DNA of 64,000 nt. Origin: Hypomesus transpacificus (taxonomy: Eukaryota > Chordata > Actinopteri > Osmeriformes > Osmeridae). The position numbers and the translations under genes were made by a program. Every line of letters starts with the position of its first letter. Positions within the stretch are counted from its first letter, which is position 1. Of the stretch, positions 23,660 to 34,915 are shown piece after piece. The DNA lies in NCBI RefSeq assembly GCF_021917145.1, contig NC_061061.1, forward strand, positions 3,295,390 through 3,359,389, given 5' to 3'. A model generated the notes under the pieces. It did no database searches. It was not told the DNA's origin and was given only the letters and a program-made list of their open reading frames with translations.

Positions 23660-25080
23660 CAGTATGAATGATTTGATGCTGGGATATACAGAACAGACAA
23701 TAGAGGGGGGGTGCATCTCACGACAGGCTTAATGCACCCCCCGCTAACCCTGACTAGGAAAGTGTTACATGCCTGAAACTTACTGTGCTTACCCATACTA
23801 GTGCCCTCAGTGTACAGTAAGAATCATTTGATGCTGGGATATACAGAACAGACAATACAGGGGGGGTGCATCTCACGACAGGCTTGTTGTATTCCTTCTT
23901 GTCACAAAATGCACCCCCAGCTAACCCTGACTAGGAAAGTGTTACATGCCTGAAACTTGCTGTGCTTACTCATACTAGTGCCCTCAGTGTACAGTAAGAA
24001 TCATTTGATGCTGGGATATACAGAACAGACAATAGAGGGGGGGTGCATCTCACGACAGGCTTGTTTCATTCTTTCTTGTCACAAAATGCACCCCCCGCTA
24101 ACCCTGACTAGGAAAGTGTCACATGCCTGAAACTTACTGTGCTTACTCATACTAGTGCCCTCAGTGTACAGTAAGAATCATTTGATGCTGGGATATACAG
24201 AACAGACAATACAGGGGGGGTGCATCTCACGACAGGCTTGTTTCATTCCTTCTTGTCACAAAATGCACCCCCCGCTAACCCTGACTAGGAAAGTGTCACA
24301 TGCCTGAAACTTACTGTGCTTACTCATACTAGTGCCCTCAGTGTACAGTAAGAATCATTTGATGCTGGGATATACAGAACAGACAATAGAGGGGGGGTGC
24401 ATCTCACGACAGGCTTAATACACCTCCTGCTAACCCTGACTAGGAAAGTGTTAGATGCCTGAAACTTACTGTGCTTACTCATACTAGTGCCCTCAGTGTA
24501 CAGTAAGAATCATTTGATGCTGGGATATACAGAACAGACAATACAGGGGGGGTGCATCTCACGACAGGCTTGTTTCATTCCTTCTTGTCACAAAATGCAC
24601 CCCCCGCTAACCCTGACTAGGAAAGTGTCACATGCCTGAAACTTACTGTGCTTACTCATACTAGTGCCCTCAGTGTACAGTAAGAATCATTTGATGCTGG
24701 GATATACAGAACAGACAATAGAGGGGGGGTGCATCTCACGACAGGCTTAATACACCTCCTGCTAACCCTGACTAGGAAAGTGTTAGATGCCTGAAACTTA
24801 CTGTGCTTACTCATACTAGTGCCCTCAGTGTGAAGTAAGAATCATTTGATGCTGGGATATACAGAACAGACAATAGAGGGGGGGTGCATCTCACGACGGG
24901 CTTGTTTCATTCCTTCTTGTCACAAAATGCACCCCCGCTAACCCTGACTAGGAAAGTGTCACATGCCTGAAACTTGCTGTGCTTACTCATACTAGTGCCC
25001 TCAGTGTACAGTAAGAATCATTTGATGCTGGGATATACAGAACAGACAATAGAGAGGGGGTGCATTTCACGACAGGCTTA
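23660..25080 (+). repeat. Satellite array, left arm (155/177-bp units)
   Basis: The word GATGCTGGGATATACAGAAC recurs at 23675, 23830, 24007, 24184, 24361, 24516, 24693, 24848 and 25024, giving spacings of 155, 177, 177, 177, 155, 177, 155 and 176. The longer unit differs by a 22-base insert with TTCCTTCTTGTCACAAAA. Each unit also carries GGGGGGGTGCATCTCACGAC and TGCACCCCCCGCTAACC, short inverted words of each other. Confidence 0.95.
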
Positions 25081-25206
25081 ATAAAAAAACTTGAACTTGA
25101 ACAATACAATCTAGTGTATGATAAATACGTGACTCCGTTTTGTGTTATTTTCTTTGTTAATGTTTATTGAGGTACATCTTCACAAAGTACTTTTTCATGT
25201 CAAGGC

Positions 25207-26160
25207 AGTTCTGTATATCCCAGCATCAAATGATTCTTACTGTACACTGAGGGCACTAGTATGAGTAAGCACAGCAAGTTTCAGGCATGTAACACTTTCC
25301 TAGTCAGGGTTAGCTGGGGGTGCATTTTGTGACAAGAAGGAATACAACAAGCCTGTCGTGAGATGCACCCCCCCTGTATTGTCTGTTCTGTATATCCCAG
25401 CATCAAATGATTCTTACTGTACACTGAGGGCACTAGTATGGGTAAGCACAGTAAGTTTCAGGCATGTAACACTTTCCTAGTCAGGGTTGGCGGGGGGTGC
25501 ATTAAGCCTGTCGTGAGATGCACCCCCCCTGTATTGTCTGTTCTGTATATCCCAGCATCAAATGATTCTTACTGTACACTGAGGGCACTAGTATGAGTAA
25601 GCACAGTAAGTTTCAGGCATGTGACACTTTCCTAGTCAGGGTTAGCGGGGGGTGCATTTTGTGACAAGAAGGAATACAACAAGCCTGTCGTGAGATGCAC
25701 CCCCCCTCTATTGTCTGTTCTGTATATCCCAGCATCAAATGATTCTTACTGTACACTGAGGGCACTAGTATGGGTAAGCACAGTAAGTTTCAGGCATGTA
25801 ACACTTTCCTAGTCAGGGTTGGCGGGGGGTGCATTAAGCCTGTCGTGAGATGCACCCCCCCTGTATTGTCTGTTCTGTATATCCCAGCATCAAATGATTC
25901 TTACTGTACACTGAGGGCACTAGTATGAGTAAGCACAGTAAGTTTCAGGCATGTGACACTTTCCTAGTCAGGGTTAGCGGGGGGTGCATTTTGTGACAAG
26001 AAGGAATACAACAAGCCTGTCGTGAGATGCACCCCCCCTCTATTGTCTGTTCTGTATATCCCAGCATCAAATGATTCTTAATGTACACTGAGGGCATTAG
26101 TATGAGTAAGCACAGCAAGTTTCAGGCATGTGACACGTTCCTAGTCAGGGTTAGCAGGGG
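25207..26160 (-). repeat. Satellite array, right arm (same units inverted)
   Basis: The complement word CAGCATCAAATGATTCTTAC recurs at 25221, 25398, 25553, 25730, 25885 and 26062: spacings 177, 155, 177, 155 and 177, a strict alternation. Sequence identity to the left array is very high by eye. Confidence 0.95.
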
Positions 26161-26919
26161 GTGCATTGCACTTACATCTAGTGGAAAACCTGCCATGAAA
26201 TGCTCTCCCCCCGCATATGTTTCTATCTTTTCTACGCCATCGTGGTGTACATTTAATAGCATAAATTGAATACCAATACATGTGTATGATGTTTTATTTT
26301 TTCATTTATTTCATTGACTTAAACAATAAGAATAATATTACCTATCTTAAAAAAGGATTTGATGGTTCTTATGATGTTGATACATGGTTGATACATTGTT
26401 TTTAGTACTTGTCTTTTGTAGTCTCGGCATGTGATCCTTTGGTCCCTTTTCAGGACAGCTGATAACCTATTCTGGATCAGAAGGCTGTTGTTTTCGACCT
26501 GTCTGAAGAAGCCACCCTATACGTACAGGCTAACTGCATTAAAATCGCATGCCTTTGAACCTATACATTAGTATAAAGAGCCATGCCATGTGAAATACTT
26601 TGAACCTCATGATCACACTGGGGTATATGTCTTCAGAATGCGATGTCGTGGAGCAAGAATGTTGGTTCGCATTCGTTACTATAGCGTTTGAATGACGAAT
26701 TTTAAGGATTTTGTGTTGAAAATAGCATCTGATATTTACACAGATAACAGACATCCTTCTCTTGAATTCAACAACAAAGACGGTATAATGTGAGACTTCT
26801 GTCTTCCCTTCTTCTTTCGGATGCGATATCAAGACGAAATCCTTCACTCTTTGAATGGTGCGCGCTCCCGCGAGGGGGTGCCAATCCAGAGAGTCATGCA
26901 TCGGGTGATACAACACCGG

Positions 26920-26969
26920 TCTCTGACAGTAAAACTCCCGGGCCACTTTTTCCCCCTAGTCCGTCCCTG
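26920..26969 (-). mobile_element. hAT-like terminus beside the giant inverted repeat
   Basis: Read on the minus strand, it begins CAGGGACGGACTAGGGGG and continues with AAAAAGTGGCCCGGGAGTTT. It looks like a hAT end and directly adjoins the inverted repeat, so the foldback could be inserted in, or part of, such an element. The matching other end was not found. Confidence 0.35.
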
Positions 26970-29088
26970 GTTCTAACCAAGCATTTATACTGTTAATCAT
27001 TTTACCACTGTACGTGCCTAGATCTCGCCTGTATTCTTTGACTTCTTGCAGATTATCCTTACATGCCTGTTTGCCTGTCTATGACCCATTGCCTGTAACC
27101 TATACTCTTGCCTTTTGAAAAACCCTAATGCCTTGTTTGCTCATTTACAAAGTAAAACTTATTTTTGTTTATAAAAAGGCGTGTTTGTTGACAGAGGGCT
27201 CATGTTAAGGTAAAATAGATGCCAATTGTAGATTTTCAAAACATGCCATGACAGAAGAAGACTATACAGTAGTGTTGTTGAATCTGATTCTGAACATGGA
27301 ACTGTTCTTTGTTGTGGTGGCTGATTAAAGGGGTCAGGGTTAGAAAAAATGTGTTTAATTAAAAGTTTGAGAACAAATATTTTATTTCAAGCCCTGGAAA
27401 TACGTGGTTCTATGTTTAAATTTATGATTGAACAAAACATTCTCATTGTCATTAAACGACTCAAAATAGTTATAAATTGGATATCTGGGTACAGTGCATA
27501 GCGTGTTCAAATTGCTTCAGTATAGAACACTTTTTGAGGATAGTCAGATTATTGAGGAAGGGGGAGAGAGAGTGCAACCCAGACGTAACAGAAAGTGTGG
27601 GGTGTGTTGTGCATTCCAAATATGGGTGTGGATAAAAAGACATGATAAACAGAGCGAGATATGTAAAACACACAAAGAAATACCCCCTAGACACCACATT
27701 ATGTGAAAGGCACAAAACAAAGATGGCAAAGGGATGCGATCATGATGGGGAGGGGTGTTACAGGACAGAGGATGAGCAGATTGTGAGCACAGAGCACAGA
27801 GGAAAGCGGCAGAGAAAGATATTTGGATTAGGTGAATCAACATTGGACTGTGCTTCTCAGTGGAAGAGGGTGACAGAGAGCAGGGGGGCCACCAGGAGCA
27901 GCAGGCTCGCAGCGAGGCTCCGTGCGTCGTTGCACAGGTTGCCATCACAGCAGTCTATCTTGACGTTTCCACCTGACAGTTGAGCTGCCATGGACGCTGC
28001 TGCACACATACTCTTGTTGGCACATCCCTTCGTGGAAACCTTCAGGCCTGAGACGTCAGCTACAAGCACAAGAAGAAGCACTGTTATTCCACCAGTTTAC
28101 CGTCACACCTGTGCTGTGCACAGACAGAGGAATTTTATGAACATAATTTGATATATAGAACAACAAGCACTGTCATGAGTGGAATTAGAAATATTTGGGA
28201 ATAATGGAGAACCAGTCATGTGAAACATTACTTATAGTGGAGATACAGCTATTATCGTCCCCCAGGCAGTTTACGGCGGTGAGGCAATCCTGGTCGTTGC
28301 ATGTGTAGCACCATTTCCCATTTGGGGTACTACTGCTGGAAACTGTGGAGCAGAAAAAAATAAGCACTGAAGTTACCATAGGCTAGGCTATAGACATAGA
28401 CGCCGATTTTGTTTTTCTCCGTTGGTGCTCACGGGCGCACGCCCGTAGTGAAAATTTGCATTTCAGAACCTTATGGACAGGGGCCGACACAAACACAGGT
28501 GTATTAACTCGATAACAAAAACCATAATCTGCGCCTATGGCTATAGAGATTGTATAACCAGTGGAAAGTTCTCGTATTGCACGTTTAAATGACAATCTTT
28601 TTATCCTTTACTTGAATTCGTCGAATGTCAGATTCTGATTTAGATGAAGACAGTTTATCATTAGGTGATGCAATATAACAATCATATTAATACAGGTTTA
28701 CACGATGATAATCATAAAATATTTAATAAAAATTGGCCTATAAGGAGCATTTATAATAAATAATATAATAAACATTAAAAAATACATCATATAGATTTAA
28801 CGTAATAACAATAATATTGACACGTAAAGACTGGATAGAGTAAACCTCGGTATAGTGTAGGCTATTTGTGACTTACCTGCGGAAAACAGCGCACATCCAA
28901 CAAAAAGTACGACGAAATGCATTGTGTTGCAAATTGATGATCTATGAAAGTTCGAATGATGATGGGCGGGTTGAGTTGAAGCCTTTATAGTTTTTTTCTG
29001 GGAGTCGTTTATTGCGGGGTAAAAACGGGAAAAGAAACTTAACTCATTTCTGTGAAATGGATACCTAGGTCTAGCCTATAAGCCAGAA
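26970..29088. repeat. Segmental duplication, LY6 gene unit B
   Basis: Same orientation as 13468-16130, with the same 3' flanking region (27000-27850) and gene. Relative to unit A it lacks about 0.65 kb between the exon 3 donor region and the exon 1 intron, with the join near 28832. Confidence 0.85.
27857..28922 (-). CDS. LY6-like protein, single LU domain, GPI-anchored (LY6-2)
   Basis: Three exons: 28922-28877 (signal MHFVVLFVGCALFSA), 28342-28232 and 28059-27857. They are the equivalents of exons 1, 4 and 5 of LY6-1; exons 2 and 3 are absent because of a genomic deletion. Exon 1 ends in phase 1 and the next exon starts in phase 1, so splicing stays in frame: 360 bases, 119 residues. The single LU domain keeps ten cysteines (WCYTC...CCDGNLCND) and the hydrophobic GPI tail SLAASLLLLVAPLLSVTLFH. 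Splice sites are GT-AG. The domain layout is now that of CD59/LY6-type single-domain proteins. Whether it is expressed cannot be seen; nothing in the frame argues against it. Confidence 0.8.
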
Positions 29089-29089
29089 A

Positions 29090-29125
29090 GGTCCGTGTAT
29101 CTAGTGGGCATTGGTTTTTCTACAA
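29090..29125 (+). repeat. Relic of the GGTCCGTGTA foldback end
   Basis: GGTCCGTGTATCTAGTGGGC followed by ATTGGTTTTTCTA matches the outer end of the 17295-20148 foldback, then diverges. It lies directly at the end of LY6 duplication unit B. Confidence 0.5.
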
Positions 29126-29377
29126 CACTCAACTGTGTACACATTTATATTCAAATTATAAACAAACAAAGAGACAATTTGTATGGAAACATTGGCTACC
29201 CCAATGTTTTGGGGCGTTGGCCCAGTGCCAGTCCCAGCACATTCGGCGCCCTAGGCGAGATGTATGAACAGCGCCCTCTGCTGGTGGTTCGGGACGGTTA
29301 ATTAATGGATGAATTTAGGAATTTGCCAAGAGTGTACGGCTGCAGCCTGCAGCCTCCGGCCTCATGCCGTCCCGTGC

Positions 29378-31370
29378 CAGTGGCGGAACCAGACTTTTAA
29401 ATATGGGGTGGCCAAGGGGTGGCCAATGCTACTACAGGGGGGCCACAGACCAAGACTGAAAATGTGTGTGTAACCTTAGCCTGTCATCTAAGCAGTGTAA
29501 ATTATTCATATGATTGCTGATGAGAAATATAAATTAAAATTCACTTAAGCCTGAGTTTTTCAGTGTAGCCTAGTATGGTCCACTAGGGTTACTTTAATCA
29601 AATTATACATTTACTATGAATAGACTGTGTCTCTACATCTGAATTGCAACTGCTTTCTTTCTTACACACACTGTAGTGTAGGCTGCTCACAAACTGGAGA
29701 GACTTTGGTCACTCTGTTTTCATGAATACACTGTATAATCTGGGTTTAACCAGGTTAGATCCTTCTTTTACATTAAAATATAACTTTTAGTGTATATTCA
29801 CACAAAAAATGCCACAGCCATCAAAACAAGAACACTCATGAATCAACAACAATCATTTTAAAGTGAGGCTTAATCGGGGAAAAAACTTTTGTGTATGCTT
29901 ACATGTGTGGCCTACAAACACAGGCTAAACTTGGCATGTGACTGACTAGCATGCTGCTCTGAGGTCTTGGGGTGGTGCAAGGACTGGGGTCTATTTACAC
30001 CTGATTCTGTTTGTTCAGCTTTTTGAAGAAGTCTGCTATTTCACCCTTTCTTTTAATGTTTGAAGTGAACACTAAGCAAAAATAACATGTAGGCTTACAC
30101 ATCCAATTACCCACATTTGAGTCCAATCTCAATCTTAAACATATTCCCATTATTATCTTCAATCAACTACTAGAGCATGGCTAGCCCTACTCTGAAATAG
30201 GTATTTCGAACAGGCGTTATACAATAGCAAACAGGGTAGCTATCTGACTGCAGCGTTAATCTTTTGTAACGTTAATAAATTGATAAGGCATCTCATCAAG
30301 GAATCTTAGCAGTTAAAGTACAACAATAGTGTAGCGACCCAGACCGAAAGACATGTTATGTTAGGCTGTAAGTTGGTTGTTTACCAGTAGTGTTTGCGGG
30401 GTCCGACATGCCAATCAACCTGCTGTCTGCTAATCACGGGAATGCCCAGAATGTTCAGATGCCGGGCATCCTGGTGGTTGAAGAAGGGGTATGGAGGGGG
30501 GTTGGGCAGGGTGGTTGGAGCATTCAAAGTAAAGACCAGGTTTAGCGTCTGTTCTTTCTGTTACGTCTGGGTTTCACAAGAGACGGTTACTATTGTTTTG
30601 TGGGCTACCTTTCTTTTATTTAGCGTGGGCTATTGTTTTTTGGGCTACCTTTCTTTCATTTAGCGTGGGCTAGGGCCAAACAGCTGTTTGGCTCAGGCTA
30701 CTGTGCCTGTGTACCATGTGGTTAATAAACGTCAATTCGGGAACTTCATCTTATGCCTGGACGATTGTTCCTTTCTGACCTAGTCAAGTCATTACAATGG
30801 ATTTCAAATGGCTATATGATACTGTTGTTGTTTTAAAAGTGTGCTATATAAATGAAAAAAAAAAAACCCGAAATGGAATCAACTACACCACAGTAGGAAC
30901 TGCGCTGTTAGCTAGGCCTACTAAGGTAGTGCTAAGTGCTAAACAAAAACAGAGACATTTCTCTTTTCTGAATCTGTTATGGAACCAAATTGCCAATATG
31001 CATCTTTTTCTATGGCTCTGCGGTCCAGCAACTCAACTTTCATAACATTTTGTTCAGGAAGCCTCGACGCTAAACCTTAAGGTTAAAACGATAACTGGAA
31101 TATGATGCTCTTGTTTTCCGTCGCTGGTGCTGTATCAGACGCTGGCGTAGTGATTTGTGACTGACTGGTGAACTGTGGAAATATCCTCGATTGAAAAAAT
31201 GCACTGCCAGATGTCAAAAGAAACGCTTCTTTTAACAAGATAAATTAAATGTCAATCAGCATCCAATTGCCAGGGATAGCGAATGACATTTTGGGGTGGT
31301 ACTTGGGGTGGCCAGTCCAATATCAGGGGGGTCCAGTGCCACCCTGGCCACCCCTTTGCCCCAGCGACTG
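29378..31370 (+). mobile_element. hAT-like element nested in the 15-bp array
   Basis: Left end CAGTGGCGGAACCAGACTT, right end CACCCCTTTGCCCCAGCGACTG, an imperfect inverted pair. It is the fuller copy of the element at 11913-13362 (inverted relative to it). It splits a CTCATGCC/CTCCCGT array: TCCCGT occurs at both junctions, though offset by one base from an exact 8-bp duplication. Open frames (for example 30394-30663) are not shared intact by the other copy. Confidence 0.7.
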
Positions 31371-31460
31371 CTCCCGTCTCATGCCCTCCCGTCTCATGCC
31401 CTCCCGTCTCATGACCTCCCGTCTCATGCCCTTCCGTCTCATGCCCTCCCGTCTCATGCC
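31371..31460 (+). repeat. Tandem array, six 15-bp units CTCCCGTCTCATGCC
   Basis: Six units with two single-base variants. The same unit in reverse orientation (GGGAGGGCATGAGAC) occurs three times at 31939-31990, so the outer element carries subterminal inverted arrays. Confidence 0.9.
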
Positions 31461-31938
31461 CAAGCTGTTCAACGGTCAATTGAGAGGGTCAAAAATACTA
31501 AATCGCGAATTATTTTACGGATGGAGTTAAAGGTAAGTTCGTGAGCACGTTTGTTGCAATAAATTGAAAACCTTGAAATTGATTTTTTTTTATCAATATA
31601 TTATTTGCTGATTTCTGGATGTTAGGTTACATCAGTGTCTTTAAAAAAAAGAACACACCGCAGGTGACAAAATGCACGGTGAAAATGCTGAACCGACCAT
31701 CATTGTCCCCCAACCGTTGTGGTTGTGCCTAACCTTAACCTCGACCTCTGCTACGACTCCTGGCCTTAAACTAATCCTAACCTCAACTGTCGTTGTGACG
31801 CCTAAACTCAACCAGGCCTCCCAGGCTGCAGCCGTAGAATGGATTTTAGTTTAGTCTAGCTAAAAAAAACAAGTACACCAAAGTAGGAAGGAGAAATAGC
31901 GGACCAGACAAGCTTTTATTTTGAAAAGTAGAGGAATG

Positions 31939-31990
31939 AGGCGGGAGGGCATGAGACGGGAGGGCATGAGACGGGAGGGCATGAGACGGG
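31939..31990 (-). repeat. Inverted counterpart of the 15-bp array
   Basis: About three units of the reverse complement of CTCCCGTCTCATGCC, followed by AGGCTGCAGGCTGCA, which mirrors TGCAGCCTGCAGCCT at 29341-29355 on the other side. Confidence 0.85.
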
Positions 31991-32097
31991 AGGCTGCAGG
32001 CTGCAACCATACCCATCTCAAATTTGCCGCCCCCCTCTTGATGCCGCCCTAGGCGGCTGCCTATGTCGCCTGTGCCGAGGACCGGCCCTGGGCGTTG

Positions 32098-32174
32098 CTA
32101 TGATCAGTGACCTATGCACTTTTGTAAAGGTTTTGGATAAAGGCGTCTGCTAAATTAATAAATGTAAATGTAGA
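32098..32174 (+). repeat. L2-type LINE/SINE 3' tail
   Basis: It contains CAGTGACCTATGCACTT and TGGATAAAGGCGTCTGCTAA, ending in TAAATGTAAATGTA. This matches the 3' end of the L2 fragment at 40.9-41.03 kb. Confidence 0.8.
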
Positions 32175-32995
32175 CAGACACAGCTGCCCTTAATAGTATG
32201 CCTACATAATCACAGGTAAAAAAGATAGTTGTTGCTGGTGTTTGGAAATAATAACACCTCTCCAATCATTGCACATCTCTCCTTGGGGCATCGTTAGACC
32301 TTTCTTACTGGGGCACGTGCCCCAGTATAATCTGTTGTGCCCCAGTGAAATGTAAAGTTTGAGTTGTAGCGCTGTGGGATTTTGGGGTATTTCCAAAATC
32401 ATTGTATATTTATTTGTTTATTCTATTTGAAATTGTACATTTAATGATGTTAAATATGTTTAAAATATTATATTTCCAAATATATGTTTAATAGTTAAAA
32501 AGGTTATTGTGTAAGAAATAATATGGTATATTTAATCATTTAGAACGGTACATATTTTATTGTGAAGAGTTGGTAGTGATGATTTCATGTCTGCTGTTGG
32601 TGGATTGGTGGAGTGTAGGAGAGGAAGTGAGGAAGGGATGCGAGAAGGAAAATGACAAAAGAGTTGTGGTAGTTTGCGTGTGAGTGAAAGAGAAGAAAAC
32701 CTGACCAATATTATTGTTTGTTGTTTTATTATCGGCAAGATAGTGAAGACAGACATTAATTCTACGGACAAGAAGCGACGCTCGCGTAGGGCATTGGGGG
32801 AAGGCGAGCGGGGCGTCGACGCTCGCGTAGGGCATTGTGGGAAGGCAAGCGAGACGTCGAAAGTTGGATTTTCTCAGCTTTATGTAAATGAGGAGCGTGA
32901 AAACGCTAGCGTTGGCCAATCGGGTTGGTTTCTTGTTTCTTGAAACTTAGCAACTGTTGCTCAAGGTAAACATTTCTAGGTTTGACAATTTCAAG

Positions 32996-33137
32996 ATGGA
33001 AGAGCAACTCATCGTATGTGTGTCTACACACTCAGTCTTGTTTTGTACGCCTCTGTACGATGAAAGAGACGTTAACAACAAATGTATACCTGGCGCAGGG
33101 TTGCCGAGGTTGTCGGTGTCCCTGGTGTGTTAAATTC
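32996..33137 (+). pseudogene. Decayed MADF (Myb/SANT-like) exon, left arm
   Basis: ATG at 32996 starts MEEQLIVCVSTHSVLF and then loses agreement with the paired copy by frame change; in other frames the GCAGGGTTGCCGAGGTTGTC stretch still matches the right-arm copy. MADF domains are DNA-binding modules found in the accessory Myb-like protein of PIF/Harbinger transposons. Confidence 0.5.
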
Positions 33138-34211
33138 AGTCTCGTCACTTTAGCTAGCTACAGTACGTAACCTAGCTCTAACTTTCTTCTGTGCTAGCTG
33201 CATATGCATACTGTACTAGTCTGGCTACAGTAGTCTAGTTTACCCGGCACACGATTGACATTCAATTGTGTCAGTTGAAATGCTGGTTGGCAGTCACTCG
33301 CTAGCCATACAGTAAATGTGTAGTGGCCATAACCTAGCGAATGTTACTGGAAAAATGTTTGACGTGCTGTACTGTACTGTAGCCGCCAAGTTGACAAGAT
33401 CATGCAACATCTAGTCAGCGTATCTGATTCCTTGCATCATGCCGTATAAAAGCTGTATTTTGATCGAGACAGGAGCACCTATATATCAATAATGATCGAT
33501 ATTGTAAATACATGAACCCAAGTCTGCACACTTGTCCATGACACAGTTTTAAACAAACTACAACAGTGACCTTAGAGAACTCTGTATTAACTTTATTAAC
33601 AGGCCACTGAACGTGGTGCACTGTGGGAAGGCCAGCGGTGCAGAGCGGTAAAAAACGCTGCGGTGCATTCACACTGCAGCGTTTTTTACCGCTCTGCATC
33701 GCTGGCCTTCCCACAGTGCACCACCCTCGGGGGCGTGTCAGACAGATTAAATCAGAGCTGTAGTTCTCTTAAATCACTTTTGTAGTTGATATCATGTCAT
33801 GGCAAATGTGCAGACAAATACAACTTTCACACACATTAAGCAAAAATCCAATAAGCTTTCTAGATCTGAAATGATCTTATCTCCTATGCACACAATAGGT
33901 CATCTTTTTCCACACTTTTTTTAGGCTGAGTGAAAGATTAAATGCCACCGGCACACTATGTAACGGGTCTTGTGTCGGCTGGAAAAAAAAATGCATCAGA
34001 CATAAACGTTGACATGTGTAACCTTTTATTATATTACTCGAAATCTCTGCAAATCAATCGCTAGATTATGACATGCCACTACACATTCACTGTATGGATA
34101 GCGAGTGTCTGCCAGCCAGCATTTCAGTGTTGAATGTCAATCGAGTGCCGGGTGAGCTAGCTAGACTATGCAGCTAGCACAGAAGAAAGTTACGTAATGT
34201 GAAGAAACTGA

Positions 34212-34362
34212 ATTAAAGTACAAAATACATGCCAGGGACGCCGACAACCTCAGCAACCCTGCGCCAGGCATCATTTTATTTGTTTACGTCTCTGTAATCG
34301 AACAAAGACGTATCATACAATACTGGGTATGAAGACACACATACGATGAGTTCCTCTTCCAT
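34212..34362 (-). pseudogene. Decayed MADF (Myb/SANT-like) exon, right arm
   Basis: From ATG at 34362 the minus strand reads MEEELIVCVSSYPVLYDTSL, DYRDVNK, an in-frame TAA, then NDAWRRVAEVVGVPG. The pattern of LI..V...P.LYD....YRD...K..AWR.VA is the MADF signature. The stop within the domain shows decay. Only the first part of the domain is encoded. Confidence 0.6.
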
Positions 34363-34828
34363 CTTGAAATTGTCAAACCTAGAAATGTTTACCATGACCA
34401 ACAGTTGCTACGTTACAAGAAACAACAAACCAGCCCGATTGGCCATCGCTGGCGTTTTCACGCTCCTCATTACATAAAGCTGAGAAAATCCAACTTTCGC
34501 CGCCCCGCTCGCCTTCCCACAATGCCCTACGCGAGCGTCGACGCCACGACGCCCCGCCCCCGCTCCCCTTCCCACAATGCCCTACACGGGCGTCAAAGCC
34601 TGGTTTCATTGAAAATGAATTGGAAGCCGACGCCCCGCTCTGCCCGCCCTGCTGCAGTGTGAACGCACCGTTATGTTCTTCAATAGGCATCGATCTTTGT
34701 CCTCTCCTCCGCAGAGCTGGTGTCAAATCGCGGCTTTTCAAAACACAGAGACAATTGAAACATTGAAGTTGGGGCCTTTGAAAGCTCGAAACGTTTAGCC
34801 AGCAGTGACATCTGCTGGCAGCTACGAG

Positions 34829-34879
34829 CAGGGTCGGACTGGGATCGAAAAACAGCCCGGGACTTTGAAACAGAGACCG

Positions 34880-34915
<36 letters not shown>

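Larger units (their letters stand above)
22759..26919. mobile_element. Giant inverted repeat (foldback) with satellite-filled arms
   Basis: The outer ends CCGGTGTTGTATCACCCG (22759) and its complement (ending 26919) begin two arms that match over about 0.75 kb of non-repetitive sequence (22759-23530 with 26160-26919). Both arms then continue inward into tandem satellite arrays in opposite orientation (23660-25080 and 25207-26160). They are separated by only about 125 bases of AT-rich sequence. No coding sequence was found; open frames in the arms are not conserved as proteins. The architecture fits a foldback-type transposon or an amplified hairpin. No flanking target duplication was identified. 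Confidence 0.75.
29223..32090. mobile_element. hAT-like element (outer) with nested insertion
   Basis: Left end CAGTGCCAGTCCCAGCACA; right end, read on the minus strand from 32090, CAGGGCCGGTCCTCGGCACA; both are followed by a TAGGCGNNN-rich subterminal zone. GGCGTTG flanks both sides (29213-29219 and 32091-32097), with two or three extra bases on the left, so the target duplication is imperfect. Inside are inverted copies of a 15-bp tandem array and a second transposon. No coding region survives in the outer element. Confidence 0.65.
32780..34669. mobile_element. Head-to-head MADF-bearing DNA transposon arms (PIF/Harbinger-like)
   Basis: Two inverted arms of about 0.9 kb (32780-33661 and 33676-34600) meet at a 49-base perfect or near-perfect palindrome (33613-33661 with 33676-33724) around 14 bases. 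The centre and the right outer end share an inverted pair: GGTGCATTCACACTGCAGC at 33662 and, on the minus strand from 34669, GGTGCGTTCACACTGCAGCA, so 33662-34669 may be one complete element. The CpG-rich subterminal words GCGAGCGTCGACGC and AAGGCGAGCGGGGCG recur on both sides. Each arm carries one decayed MADF exon. Confidence 0.6.

Noticed and set aside
23660..26160. Possible CRISPR array because of regularly spaced repeats
   Set aside because: The units are 155-177 bases of near-identical sequence without variable spacers, in two opposite arrays in a vertebrate genome; it is a satellite.
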